A stretch of 64,000 nt of DNA from Nannocystis sp. GTDB lineage: Bacteria; Myxococcota_A; Polyangia; Nannocystales; Nannocystaceae. Under the pieces are notes generated by a model. It ran no database searches and was not told where the DNA came from. It saw only the letters and a program-made list of their open reading frames with translations. The position numbers and the translations under genes were made by a program. Shown piece by piece: positions 9,990 to 19,885 of the stretch. How positions within the stretch are numbered: position 1 is the first letter of the stretch; each line of letters opens with the position of its first letter. The DNA lies in NCBI RefSeq assembly GCF_016714285.1, contig NZ_JADJNN010000019.1, positions 124,001 to 188,000 on the forward strand, given 5' to 3'.

Positions 9990-12694
9990 ACGAGCCCGAG
10001 GGGTCCGCATATTGAGGGAGAAACTCGACCACCTTCTCGCCGAAGAGGCGTTGGCCGTCGATGCCGATATCAAGTTCTCACTGACCCATAAGATCAAAGA
10101 AACAAGGGCGAAGCTCGCAGAGTGGAAGCCCCGGCACCACCACCGCCACCGGACCCTCCCCCACGCGCCTGCGCCACGGCGCCCCCGAGCTGTTCGGCCG
10201 CGAACGCGATTCACCTGGCTCGACCGCGCCTGGGCCGACGACGCGACGCACGTCGCTACCATCGTCGCCTGGGGCGGCACCGGCAAGACCGCGCTGGTCG
10301 CCGAGTGGCGCAACCAACTGCTCGCCAGGGGCCACGCCCCGGACTGGCTGTTCGACTGGAGTTCTACAGCCAGGGCGTGCGCGACCGCGGGGCCGTGTCC
10401 GCCGACAACTTCCTGCGCGAGGCGCTCATTTATTTCGGCGACCCTGCCATGGCCGACAGCCCTGCCTCGGGCTGGGAGAAGGGCACCCGCCTCGCCGCGC
10501 TGATCCGCGAACGCCGGGCCTCCTGATCCTCGACGGCCCGAGCCCCTCCAGCACCCCGACGGCGCTCGGTGAACCCGGGCGCCCCCAGGCGAGGACTCCC
10601 GATCGATGCATTGATCCGAAGCCTGGCGCAGCGCAACCCCGGATTGTGCGTGATCACCACCCGCGTGCGGGTCGCCGAGCTCGAGCGCTTCGGCCCCACA
10701 CTGGCGCCCCGCCTCGATCCGAGGCGCTGTCCGACGCCGCCGGAGCCGAGCTCCTGCGCAGCCTGCTGGAGCCCTCGCACGGCAAACCGGTCAAGAGCAC
10801 CCCGGCCGAGCGCGAGGAGATCAGCCGCGAGGTCCGCGGCCACGCGTTGACCCTGCAATTGCTCGGTGTCTACATTCAACAGGCCCTCGGCGACATCCGA
10901 AAATGGCGGGAGATCGACTTCTCGCGGGCGAGCGAAGAGCAGGGCGGTTACGCCTTCCGCGTGATGGACGCCTATGTCGCATGGCTGGCCCGAGCCGGCC
11001 TCCGTGGCCAGCGGCAACTGGCCGCCTTGCGGTTGCTCGGATTCTTCGACCGCCCCGCCGACCCCGGCTGCCTCGCCGCGCTGCGGGAGAAGCCCGCGAT
11101 CCCGGGTGTCACGGAAGCGCTGGACGGGCTGGACACCCGCGACTGGAACGCCCTCGCGGCCTCGCTCGGAGCAGCTCCGCCTGGTCACGCGCACCGAGCA
11201 CGTGCCTGTCTCAGTCCGGGGTTACGACGAGGCCGCGGCCCAAAAGGCGGGAAGAATGGGACTGCCGACAGGACCCCTCGTCGAGCACCGCCCGCACGAC
11301 CTCGGCCCCGATGCCATGGTCCTCGACGCACATCCGCTGATCCGGGAGTACTTCGCCCGCGAGCTACGCCGGACCCACGACGCCGGCTGGCGCGAGGGCC
11401 ACCGCCGCCTCTACGACCACCTCTGCCGCTCTGTGCCCCACTGGCCCGAGGGCATCGCGGGCCTCCAGCCGCTCTACCAGGCCGTCGTCCACGGCTGCGC
11501 GCCGGCCGCACGGCGGACGCACACAGGAACGCGGTCTACCTGGCGCGCATCAACCGGGGCGCCACGTTCTACAGCACCAACCATCTCGGGGCCGTCAGCG
11601 CGGACCTGGCGGCCATCGCCTGCTTCTTCGAGCACACCTGGGACACCCCGTCGACCGCGCTCGACGCGGGGCCGCCCAGTCCTGGGTGCTCAACGAGGCG
11701 GCTTCACCCTGCGCGCCCTCGGGCGTCTGCGCGACGCCCTCGGACCCATGCGGGCGGGCCTCGATGGCGACGTCCCAACTCGAACACTGGGAGAATGCCG
11801 CCATCGCGGCCAGCAACCTGAGCGAGCTCGAGCTGGCGCTCGGCCAGACGAGCGCCGCCATCGACGCCGCCACGAAATCCGTGGAGTACGCCAATCGCGG
11901 CGACGACGATTTTCAGCGTCTGTGCAGTCGCACGACCCTCGCGGATGCCCAGCACCAGGCAGGCGACCTCGCCGCCGCCCGGACGTTGTTCGCGGAGGCC
12001 GAGGCCATGGAGGCCCGACTCTACCCGGCCACCCCCCAGCTAGCTCGCTCCGCGGCCATCTATATTGCGACCTGCTGCTGCGCCCGGCCGAGCGCGCGGC
12101 CTGGCATTCTGCGCCCGGCGACCCCGCTTGCACCGCTGACCTGCTGCACCTCTGCCAGACCCTGGTCGACCGGGCGTCACGCGCCCTGGCGGTCGGCGGC
12201 CGCAACAACCATCTCCTCAGCATCGCCCTCGCCCACCTCAACCTCGGCTGCGCCGCCCTCCACGCCGCTATCCTCCCTCACCCACCCACTCGCACGAACC
12301 GCCCCTCGCCGACCCTCTCCTTTACCACCGCCCGCACCCACCTCGACGCCGCCGTCGACGGCCTGCGCAAGGCCGGCACGTTGAACCACCTCCCCGCGCC
12401 CTCATCACCCGCGCCCGCCTCCTCCACCGCACCGACCCCGACCTCGCCCTCCGCGACCTCGACGACGCCCAAACCCTCGCCGACCGCGGCCCCATGCCCC
12501 TCTTCCAGGCCGACATCCACCTCACCCGCGCCCGCCTCTTCCACGACCGCACCGCCCTCGCTCTCGCCCGCGAGCTCATCGAGCGCCACGGCTACGGCCG
12601 CCGCCTCGACGAGCTCGCTGACGCCGAGGCCGAGGCCGAGGCCGAGGCCGAGGCCCTCACCTGGCCCACCCCCCTCACTCATCAAAGCCCGTGA
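9986..12694 (+). pseudogene. STAND NTPase with N-terminal adaptor and TPR region (at least ten frameshifts)
   Basis: The ATG at 9986 overlaps the preceding stop and has a perfect GGAGGT six bases upstream. An N-terminal adaptor (LREKLDHLLAEEALAVDADI, then KFSLTHKIKETRAKLAEW) precedes the NTPase: APELFGRERD, Walker A GGTGKTALV at about 10272-10298, WLFDWSFYSQG, FLREALIYFGDP, Walker B LLILD at 10520-10534, and NPGLCVITTRVRVAELERFG. A winged-helix/TPR region follows (DAHPLIREYFARELR; SNLSELELALGQTSAAIDAA). It ends with a (GCCGAG)5 run, LTWP, and a TGA at 12694. Expected length is about 900 residues. The family (NB-ARC/NACHT-like STAND ATPases) acts as an oligomerising sensor switch, often antiviral. 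The breaks seen are indels, not point nonsense. It is convergent with, and overlaps by 20 bases, the next gene. Confidence 0.68.
12623..12655 (+). repeat. (GCCGAG)5 microsatellite in the STAND gene tail
   Basis: Five perfect GCCGAG hexamers plus GCC encode alternating Ala-Glu. The matching spot in the upstream scar (about 8796-8810) carries only two GAGACC units, so the array length differs between the two paralog tails. Confidence 0.75.
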
Positions 12695-13940
12695 GCAGCA
12701 GCCGCAACCCCGCCGCCCCGGGCGCCTCCGGGCGCCCCCCCACCGCCGTGCGGATCGCCGGGTGCGCGAGCGGCAGCAGCCCCTCGAGCTCGGTCAACGC
12801 CGCCGCCTCGCCGGCCAGCGCCGCGTCGACCCGCGCCTGCAGCTGCGTCCGCGCCGTCGCCGTCAGGAACTCGCCCGCGTTCCAGGCCGTCAGCTCCGCC
12901 CCGGCCGGCAGCGTCAGCTCGCCCAGGCTCGCGTGACCCAGGCGCGCCCCCGCGGGCGCGCGCACCACGTCGAGCCGGCGCAGCCGCAGCCAGCCGCCGA
13001 CCGCCACGCGCCCCTGACCACCGCGACGCAGCAGCAGCGCCTCGCCCTGCGTCACCCGCAGCGCCAGCGTCGCCCCGCTCTCCCAGGTCCCCGCGTCGAC
13101 GCCTTGCTTGAACGCCTCGCGCGCGGCCGCGGCGAGCCCCTTGGGCACGCGCAGCCCGCTCCAGCCCGGCGGCGGCCCGGCCTTCGAGCGCCACGCCGAG
13201 AACTCGATCGGCCCGGTGCTCGCCTCGCCCGCCGCGATCGCCTGCACGACCCGCAGGTGCCGCTCGATCCGCCCGAACAGCTGCGCCGGCGCCGGCTTCA
13301 ACGTCCGCGCGTGCCGCCACAGGTGCCCCGCGAGCCACCCGTCGTACACCTGCGCCGCCTCGGCCGCGTCGAGCAGCCCCGTCAATGACCCCACCGTCTC
13401 GGCCGCGCCGCTCACCGCCCGCTCGCGGTGCCGCTCCACCTCCGCGACCAGCCGCGCCGCCGCCTCCCCGGGCGGCGCGCCGTCGGCGAGCGGCAGCACG
13501 CTCCTCGCGTCGCCCGCGACCTCCGCCTCGAAGCTGCGCCACAGCCCGCGCCGCGAGACCCAGCGCAGCGCAGCCTCGATCGCCGCGTCGTCGAGCGCCG
13601 CGGGGAACTCTTGCAACCCCGCCACGTCCACCGGCGGCGCCTGCGAACCTGTCCCTTGCGACAGGTCGCCCGCCTGCGCTGAAGCTGTCCCTTGCGACAG
13701 CTCACCCGGCGCCGCCTCGTCCTGCTGCGACGGCCCCGGCTTGTGCTCGCCCGGCTTCAGCTTCTCCGCGCAGTTGGCGAGGAACACCAGCGCGATCGCC
13801 AGCAGCCGCAGCACCGGCGCCCCGTGGGCCGACAGCACCACCACCTCGCCGCGGGCGATCCGCAGCAGCAGCGTCAGCGCCACCGCGCCCGCGCCGATCC
13901 ACATCCACACGGCCCGCGGGGCCCGAATCGCCGCGATCAT
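12675..13940 (-). CDS. Membrane-anchored protein coupled to a radical SAM enzyme
   Basis: 421 residues. The start ATG overlaps the radical SAM stop as ATGA, so the two are translationally coupled. Two hydrophobic segments lie near the N-terminus (about 8-26 and 38-55), followed by a low-complexity linker containing two copies of LSQGT, then a roughly 330-residue soluble part without a motif I know. The two LSQGT repeats are encoded by two near-identical palindromes (13647-13666 and 13683-13702). Coupling to an rSAM/SPASM enzyme suggests it is a partner or substrate-handling protein. No function can be assigned from sequence. Confidence 0.72.
   Translation of the reverse strand: MIAAIRAPRAVWMWIGAGAVALTLLLRIARGEVVVLSAHGAPVLRLLAIALVFLANCAEKLKPGEHKPGPSQQDEAAPGELSQGTASAQAGDLSQGTGSQAPPVDVAGLQEFPAALDDAAIEAALRWVSRRGLWRSFEAEVAGDARSVLPLADGAPPGEAAARLVAEVERHRERAVSGAAETVGSLTGLLDAAEAAQVYDGWLAGHLWRHARTLKPAPAQLFGRIERHLRVVQAIAAGEASTGPIEFSAWRSKAGPPPGWSGLRVPKGLAAAAREAFKQGVDAGTWESGATLALRVTQGEALLLRRGGQGRVAVGGWLRLRRLDVVRAPAGARLGHASLGELTLPAGAELTAWNAGEFLTATARTQLQARVDAALAGEAAALTELEGLLPLAHPAIRTAVGGRPEAPGAAGLRLLLTGFDE
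13647..13702. repeat. Two near-identical ACCTGTC/AGCTGTC palindromes within the membrane protein gene
   Basis: 13647-13666 (arms ACCTGTC/GACAGGT) and 13683-13702 (arms AGCTGTC/GACAGCT), both with the same CCTTGC centre. They are one-mismatch versions of the TGTCC-N4-GGACA family (the second arm begins CGACA). On the minus strand each encodes LSQGT. Confidence 0.7.
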
Positions 13941-14983
13941 CCGGCCCTCCGCGCCCCACCGCCGAACGCCTGCTCGCGGCAGCCGTTGCCGTTGCGGCTC
14001 TGCAACCAGCACTCCTTGCCGTCGCTGCACACGCCCTGCCCGCGCTGGCGGAAGCGCGTGAAGCCGCGGGCCCAGATGTCCCGCAGCGGCCGCTCGCGCA
14101 GGTTGCCCTCGCTCTCGCCGAGGTCTGTCGTCGTACACGGCAGGACCTCGCCGCTCGCCCCGATCACGCACGAGATCCGGCCCGCCCCGCACAGGAATGG
14201 TTGATCGCGGTAGTACCGATCGTCGGCGCCGGCGCTGCCCCACTCGTTGCACAGCTCGACGTGGAACACCGCCCGCTTGCGGCGGGCGAACGCCGCCACC
14301 CGGCGCAGCTGCTCCGGCGTCGGAAACAGCGCCATGTGCTCGGCCCCGCGGCCCTCCGGCGCGAACAGGTGCAGGCCCCAGCTGTCGGCCCCCGAGGCCG
14401 CCACCACCGGAAACATATCGGCGACCCGGTCGGCGCTCTGGCGCGTCACCGTGGTCCCGGCCACGACCTCGCGGCAGCCGGTCTCCTTGAGCACGCGGAT
14501 CGCCGCCAGCGCCGCGTCGAAGCTGCCCACCTTGCCGCGAAACAGGTCGTGCTGCGCGCGCTCCCCGTCGAGGCTGATCGCCGCCAGGCTCGGCGGGTGG
14601 CGGGCCAGCAGCGACCTGAACTTCGGGACATGTCCCCCGTGCGTGTGCATCGCCCACTCGAGCCCCTGCTCGCACGCGTAGGCGATGATCTCCGGGATGT
14701 CGCGCCGCAGCAGCAGCTCGCCGCCCGCCAGCACCAGGGTCGGCCGCCCGAGCGCCACCAGCTCGTCGACGATCAGCCGCTTCGCCTCCTCCGTGCTGAG
14801 CTCACCGGGCGTGCGCTTGCCCGCCGACGAGTAGCAGTGCGGGCAGTGCAGGTCGCAGGCCGAGGTCACGATCCACTGCACCGCCACCGGTCGCCGGACC
14901 AGCCGCAGCGCGTGCAACAGCCGCGTCTCCGTCTCCCACACCTCCGGGGCCGCGCGCGCATAGAGGCGGTGTAACAGTCCCAT
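13937..14983 (-). CDS. Radical SAM/SPASM-type protein
   Basis: 348 residues from the ATG at 14983 (MGLLHRLYAR); there is no strong ribosome site, but the conserved part begins soon after. The radical SAM cluster-binding motif is CDLHCPHC (Cys43, Cys47, Cys50), followed by AGGELLLR. The C-terminal part has FLCGAGRISC, VLPCTTTDLGESEGNLRE and two further Cys, the layout of a SPASM/twitch domain binding auxiliary Fe-S clusters. Such enzymes modify peptides or proteins (thioether or C-C crosslinks, epimerisation) or serve as maturases. No short precursor peptide was seen beside it; the coupled membrane protein downstream is the obvious partner. The GGGACATGTCCC palindrome (14625-14636) lies within the gene. 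Confidence 0.85.
   Translation of the reverse strand: MGLLHRLYARAAPEVWETETRLLHALRLVRRPVAVQWIVTSACDLHCPHCYSSAGKRTPGELSTEEAKRLIVDELVALGRPTLVLAGGELLLRRDIPEIIAYACEQGLEWAMHTHGGHVPKFRSLLARHPPSLAAISLDGERAQHDLFRGKVGSFDAALAAIRVLKETGCREVVAGTTVTRQSADRVADMFPVVAASGADSWGLHLFAPEGRGAEHMALFPTPEQLRRVAAFARRKRAVFHVELCNEWGSAGADDRYYRDQPFLCGAGRISCVIGASGEVLPCTTTDLGESEGNLRERPLRDIWARGFTRFRQRGQGVCSDGKECWLQSRNGNGCREQAFGGGARRAG
14625..14636. repeat. GGGACATGTCCC perfect palindrome
   Basis: A 12-bp perfect palindrome made of the same half sites (GGACA/TGTCC) as the dispersed family but in abutted order. It lies in the radical SAM gene. Confidence 0.6.
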
Positions 14984-15133
14984 GCCGCGATGGTACCCGC
15001 GCCCGCCCGCTGCGGGCCGCGTGCGACGCGTAAAAACTCGGTAAGACCCCACGACGCTCACGACGCCCGCGACGACACGACCGCCCACGGCCCCCCACGC
15101 CAGGCTTCAGGGCGATCCTGCGACCCGCCGGGC

Positions 15134-16732
15134 TCACAGCGTCTTGATGTACTCGAGCAGCGCCGCCCGCTCGCCCGCGTCGAGCGCGTCCCCGAAGGTG
15201 TGGCCGCCGTTGCCGTGACCCGGCTTGCTCGTGTCATAGACGAACTTACGCTGATCGGCCGGAGCGTCGTCCTGCCCGTAGGGCGTGGCGATGAAGGGCC
15301 AGCCCAGCGTGCTTTGATCGTAGTTCGCGCTGTCGAGATCGACGCGGCGCCAGCGGGCCGGCCGCGTGTCGCTCTCGAGCAGCGCCGCCAGCGTCGGCAC
15401 CGACCCATTGTGCAGATACGGCGCGGTCGCCCACACCCCGTCGAGCGGCGGCGCGACATAGCCCGGGAACGGCAGCTCGACCTCGAGCTGGACGATCTTC
15501 CCGTAATACGACTCGTTGAACCACTGCACCATCTCGCCATAATTCTCGCCCGCGTTGGCCACCGTCGAGTCGGTGCCGATCACGTCCAGCGGCAGCAGGA
15601 GGTTCGGGTAGGTCTCGCCGTCGTCCCCCGCGGCGGCCGGCGCGTAGGTGCCGTGGCAACCCGCGCAGCGGGCGACGAACACCGCCTCGCCCGCGGCCGC
15701 CAGCTCGGCGTCGATCGCGAACGGATACACCGGCGATCGCAGCGACCGGATATACGCGTTGATATCGTCGAAGTACTCGAAGATCTCGTCCGCCTCCGCC
15801 ACGCTATCGGTGCACAGCGACGACGCGAACATCATCGTCCGCGGTGGTCGCCGCGGTTCATCCCATTATAAAAGACCCCGTGCTTCTTGTGCACCCGCCA
15901 CCACGGCGGAGTGTCGACCGGCGCCATGATCTCCGGCGGGAACAGCAGCGGATCGTCGCTCCACGCCAGGGTGTCGCTATTGTGGTGCGCCGCCAGGGCC
16001 ACCGCCAACATGTCCGCCGGGTTGGTCCCGACGGTCAGCATCTTGATCTTCGGCCCGACCGCCTTGTAGCGCTCGACAAACTTGTTGATCTCCCCGATCA
16101 CGCCGCCCGGGAAGATGTCGAGGATCGGCAGGTTGTCGACCAGCGCGCCCATCGGCACGTCGGTGAAGTCGAGGTCCGCCTCGCCGAGCCCGACCACCAG
16201 CTCGCCGTTGAAGCGACCCGCGTGACACTCGAGGCAGTTGAAGCTCGCTATCTCGACGCCGCTCTTCGGCGTGTGCACGGTCCAGTTGTAGGGCACCTCC
16301 GCGTTCTTGCCGCTGCGCCCCGGCAGCGGGTCGCCCTTGGTGAAGTCGCCGAGCAGCCCCTTGGCCAGCCCGAACAGCACGTAGGGCACGCCGCAGGTGA
16401 TATAGCCGCGGGTCAACATCGCCTGATAACCCGCGGCCGGATCGCCGGGGCGCCTGCGGCGTCTCGGGGATAACCCAGCCCGCGTCCCACGGGCCCGGCG
16501 GCAATCCGGGCTCGCCCGTGCTCGAGCCGCCCTCACCCGCCGTGCCAGTCGGCGCCGGGTTGCTCGACGCATCCGCGCTCGCCGCGTCCCCCGTCGATCC
16601 GCCCGCGGCGCCCGTCGTCGGCGCGGCCGTCGTCTCGGCGCCGCCGCTGCTCGCGGGCTCGCCGGAACCAGCGTCACCGGAGCCACAGGACACGCACACG
16701 ACCGTGAGAATGAGCGCGCGTTTGGCAGCCAT
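15134..16732 (-). CDS. Exported di-haem c-type cytochrome, RoxA/cytochrome c peroxidase-like (two frameshifts)
   Basis: The ATG at 16732 starts a lipoprotein signal (LILTVVCVSC) and a long Ser/Gly/Ala/Thr spacer. Reading shifts at about 16457 (CCGGGG run) and about 15845, after which the sequence is coherent. It has two CxxCH haem sites, CLECH and CAGCH, separated by about 200 residues, and a late PYLHNGSVPTLAALLE segment conserved in large di-haem oxidoreductases such as rubber oxygenase RoxA and MauG/CcpA relatives. Expected size is about 530 residues. It should sit on the outer side of a membrane and carry out electron transfer or oxygenation; the substrate cannot be read from sequence. 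The frame changes coincide with G/C runs and are probably consensus errors. Confidence 0.75.
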
Positions 16733-16777
16733 CGTCGGCGACGCTATCAGGGCACCCGCGGGCTGCCAAGGCCAGGC

Positions 16778-17299
16778 TCACGGCTTTGGCAGCGGCACAC
16801 AGACGAAGTGCGCGACCAGCGGGTCCGGCTGGGAGCACTCCTTGTCCGGGCCGCAGATCATCGTCAGGCAGTCGCAGGCCGGCGCGCCCGGACAGCCCGT
16901 CGCGGGGGCGCAGGTGAACGCGGGGGGCGGCGTCGGCCCGCAGCAGCAGTCCTGGCCGTCGCCCCCGCACTGGGCCGGTGTCGTCCCCCGCGGACACGGA
17001 TCGCCCGGCGCCGGGAAGGAGCACGCCGGCTCGAGCACATCCTCGACGCAGACCTCATCGGTGCAGGTCAGCTCCGGTGTACACACCACCATCTCGGACC
17101 CCGTCGTCGCGTCGCCCGTGCCGGTCATCGCCTGCGTGCTCGACCCGGCGCTCGCCTCGGTCGGCCCCGATCCCGTGCTCATCGCGGCGCCCGTCGAGCC
17201 CGTGCTCGCGTCGCTGCCCCCCTTCGAATCACCGCACCCTGCCAGCACCATGAAACCAAGCACCGAGGACAGATTCGCCGCAACCCATCGCGTTCGCAT
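16778..17299 (-). CDS. Cys-rich secreted lipoprotein
   Basis: 173 residues from the ATG at 17299 (MRTRWVAANLSSVLG, lipobox LAGC). A Ser/Thr/Gly/Ala spacer of about 50 residues follows, then a compact domain with about 20 Cys, many as pairs (CCCGP, CDCL). This is the typical layout of small surface lipoproteins in Nannocystis-type genomes. No enzymatic motif is present. It lies upstream of and in the same direction as the di-haem cytochrome, with a 45-base gap, so co-transcription is possible. Confidence 0.72.
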   Translation of the reverse strand: MRTRWVAANLSSVLGFMVLAGCGDSKGGSDASTGSTGAAMSTGSGPTEASAGSSTQAMTGTGDATTGSEMVVCTPELTCTDEVCVEDVLEPACSFPAPGDPCPRGTTPAQCGGDGQDCCCGPTPPPAFTCAPATGCPGAPACDCLTMICGPDKECSQPDPLVAHFVCVPLPKP

Positions 17300-17425
17300 T
17301 GGTAGATGATACCCCAGCACCCGCCACAGCGGGAGGCCAGGTCGACAGCACGCCCAGGCCCGCCTGGCGTGACCCCTTGCTGCGGTTGATCGACCTGCAC
17401 GAGCGCTTCGGCGACCACGACCCGC

Positions 17426-18127
17426 TCAGGCGACGCGCAGGCTCAGGTTCAGCGCCAGCCCGCGCTCCAGCGCCTCGACCTCGTGCCACGCCCCCGCCGG
17501 CACGCACAGCAGGTCCCCCGGCCCGAGCTCGACCACCTCGAGCCCCGACGGCGGCGGCGGCGGCTCGCGATCCGCCACCGGGGCCATCCACTGCGTGTCG
17601 CCGAATCGGTCGATCTGCCCGTTGGCGCCCGGATTCGCCGCCGCGGCCGTCCGCTGATATCGCCAGCGCTTGCGCCCCGTGAGCTGCAGCGTGGTCGAGA
17701 CGCGGGTGTCAAAGTGCATCGGCGTGCGCGCCCCGGCGGGCGAGAGGTAGGCGTTGAAGCGGCCGCCCGCGCAGCCGAGCTCGCGCACCAGCGCCTCCAC
17801 CACCGCCGCCAGCCCGGCGTCGAATTCCGAGACATCGTCGGCGCAGATCGTGTGACCGCGGGCGAGCCAGGCCTCGATCTCGTCGACCGCGATCGCCTCG
17901 GTGAAGGTCAAGCCATCCCCCAGCGGGTCGGTGACGATGGCGCCGAACGGCGGCGAGGCCTGCCACTGCCCGGGCATGCGGCGCAGCGCGGCGAGCAGGC
18001 GCGCCTCGTCGCACAAGCCCGCGAAGCGACCGGCCGCGCCGCGGTCGAGCCACGCCTCGCCGCGCACCAGCGCGGCGGCCAACTCGCCCGCCGCGTGCCC
18101 GAGCAGTCGCTCGCAGACCCCACTCAT
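17426..18127 (-). CDS. JmjC/cupin-fold Fe(II)/2-oxoglutarate oxygenase-like protein
   Basis: 233 residues. The C-terminal half shows the cupin metal triad: His138 and Asp140 in MHFD and His215 in AWHEV, with GPGDLLCVPAG before the last His. RFNAYLSPAGARTPMHFD resembles the ribosomal-oxygenase/Cupin_8 branch of JmjC proteins, which hydroxylate protein or peptide side chains using 2-oxoglutarate and O2. The start at 18127 is the first ATG. It is divergent from the membrane peptidase across 54 bases. The substrate is unknown; the oxygenase class is fairly safe. Confidence 0.75.
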   Translation of the reverse strand: MSGVCERLLGHAAGELAAALVRGEAWLDRGAAGRFAGLCDEARLLAALRRMPGQWQASPPFGAIVTDPLGDGLTFTEAIAVDEIEAWLARGHTICADDVSEFDAGLAAVVEALVRELGCAGGRFNAYLSPAGARTPMHFDTRVSTTLQLTGRKRWRYQRTAAAANPGANGQIDRFGDTQWMAPVADREPPPPPSGLEVVELGPGDLLCVPAGAWHEVEALERGLALNLSLRVA

Positions 18128-18181
18128 ATCGCCGCTTCCGCTCCCGCGGCCCCCCTGATAGCCTGCAGCGGGGGATCAGGA

Positions 18182-18984
18182 ATGTCCGCAGCGTTCTCGC
18201 CACGCATGGTGATATTCAGCCTGGTCATCTACGTGCTCGCCTTCCTGGTGACCACGATCTTGCACGAGCTGGGGCACGCCGTCACCTCTGCCGCGCTCGG
18301 CGGACGGCCCGTCCTCCACCACGTCTACGTCGTCCACACCGGCCTCGCCGGCATGACCCAGGCGGTGGTCTCCGCCGCCGGCCCCCTCCTCAGCCTGGTC
18401 CAGGGCCTCGGCCTGATGGCGGCGCTGCGCTTCATGACCGCCGCGCCCGGCCCCTCCGCCTGTTCGTGCTGTGGCTCTGCCTCCACGGCCTCGTCAATTT
18501 CTTCGGCTACCTGATCACCACCCCCTTCGTGCCCAACGCCGACCTCGGCAAGGTCGCCGCGATCCTCGAGCTCCCCGCCGCCGGCCGCTGGGCGCTGTTC
18601 GCCGTCGGCATCGCCGCGATCTCGTGGATCGGCATGTGGGCCCGCGAGCCCCTGATGGCCTTCGCCGTCGACCCCGCGACCCTGGTCGAACCGGACGCCC
18701 GCGCCCGCCACATCCTCGCCGCGGGCGTCCTCCCGTGGATCGCCGGCGGCGCCCTGATCGCCCTCGCCAGCTGGCCCGCGCCGCACTGGATCTCCTACGC
18801 CTACCCCTTCTTCGCCGGCTTCTTCCTGATCGTCACCTGGCGCCGCGTCGCCGACGTGATCCCACCCGCGCTGCCCGCCAGCCCGTGGACCGAGGCCCCG
18901 CTGTGGCCGTGGCTGCTCGCGCTGGCCGCCGTGCTCGCGGTGTTCCGCGGCGTGCTCGCGCCCGGCGTCCGCCTGGTGCGATGA
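18182..18984 (+). CDS. HEXXH-type integral membrane protein, M50-like (one frameshift)
   Basis: The ATG at 18182 has GGGGGA ten bases upstream. A first membrane helix contains HELGH, the zinc-binding HEXXH motif placed in a hydrophobic segment as in site-2-type (M50) peptidases, followed by GHAVTSAALGG. At about 18450 (CCCCC run) the reading continues in another frame as RLFVLWLCLHGLVNFFGYL and four further hydrophobic segments to the stop at 18982-18984. Total is about 267 residues. The second-part NxxPxxxxD motif of classical M50 enzymes is not evident, so activity is uncertain. A missing C explains the shift. Confidence 0.68.
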
Positions 18985-19000
18985 TGCGGTAGGATATTCC

Positions 19001-19773
19001 ATGCGCGTAAATCTACACATTGTGCCCCTTGGACTGGTCGCCACATTGCTCGCCTGTCCCACGCCGACCGACCCGGCGACAACCCTTGATACAACAGATG
19101 CCGCGTCCACGGCCGGCACCGTGGCGACGACAGCATCGGGTGGGGTCACCACGACCGCCACCGACACTGCGACCGGGGGGCGGGCGAGCCGTCGCAGTAC
19201 TGCCCAGGTGCCGAGGCCTGGCCCAATGGCACTGTGCTCTGTCGCACCGATGCCGACTGCCCCGAGGAGGGGGGCCAGTTCGTGTGCGCGGCGGACGGCT
19301 TCAAGTTCCCAGATCTCGGCTGCGGCGGATGTGTCGATCCATGCGGCGGCGACGGCTACCCATGCGCCGCACCTTCCTTCTGCGTCGATAACGGCCCGGG
19401 TTGCTGCGGCCAGTGCGTCTCGGACTGCACCATGGGCGCAATGTGTAACCCGGGTTATGAGTGCGACCCCAACAAGGCGCCCGACCTCGATGGATTCTGC
19501 GTGCCCATCGCCTGTGGCGCGGGCTGGAACTGCGCCGACGGGCTGGTCTGCCACCCGATCGGTCCCGGCACAGACGCCCACGGCTGCAGTCCGGCGGTGT
19601 GTTCCGACCCGGAAGGCGCGCCCTGCTCGCCGAATGGTACGTGCATTCCGGAGGTCGGGTGCGGCTTCAACAAGCCATGTGAGGTCGACGCTGACTGTGC
19701 GTGTGGGACCTGCGTGGACTCGGTATGTCGCGACCGCCCAGGTCAGTGCGTGGACGTGAGTCCGCCCGAGTGA
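19001..19773 (+). CDS. Cys-rich secreted lipoprotein (one frameshift)
   Basis: The ATG at 19001 begins a signal (MRVNLHIVPLGLVATLLAC, lipobox LLAC) and a Thr/Ala/Ser spacer. At the G run 19176-19181 the reading changes frame: GEPSQYCPGAEAWPNGT continues into LCRTDADCPEEGG and a Cys-rich body of about 190 residues with repeated DADC and GxxC patterns, ending at 19773. The frame on each side is unambiguous, so a homopolymer indel is likely. No enzymatic motif; it is one of several such lipoproteins clustered here. Confidence 0.68.
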
Positions 19774-19885
19774 CGGCGGTGCGTACGACGAAGAGAGCGT
19801 GGCTGGGCGTGGAGCCACCTGCGACGCCGAACGGCGCCCACGACCAGCACCGGCACCCGACCGGCCAGAATGAGCGTACCCCGTA

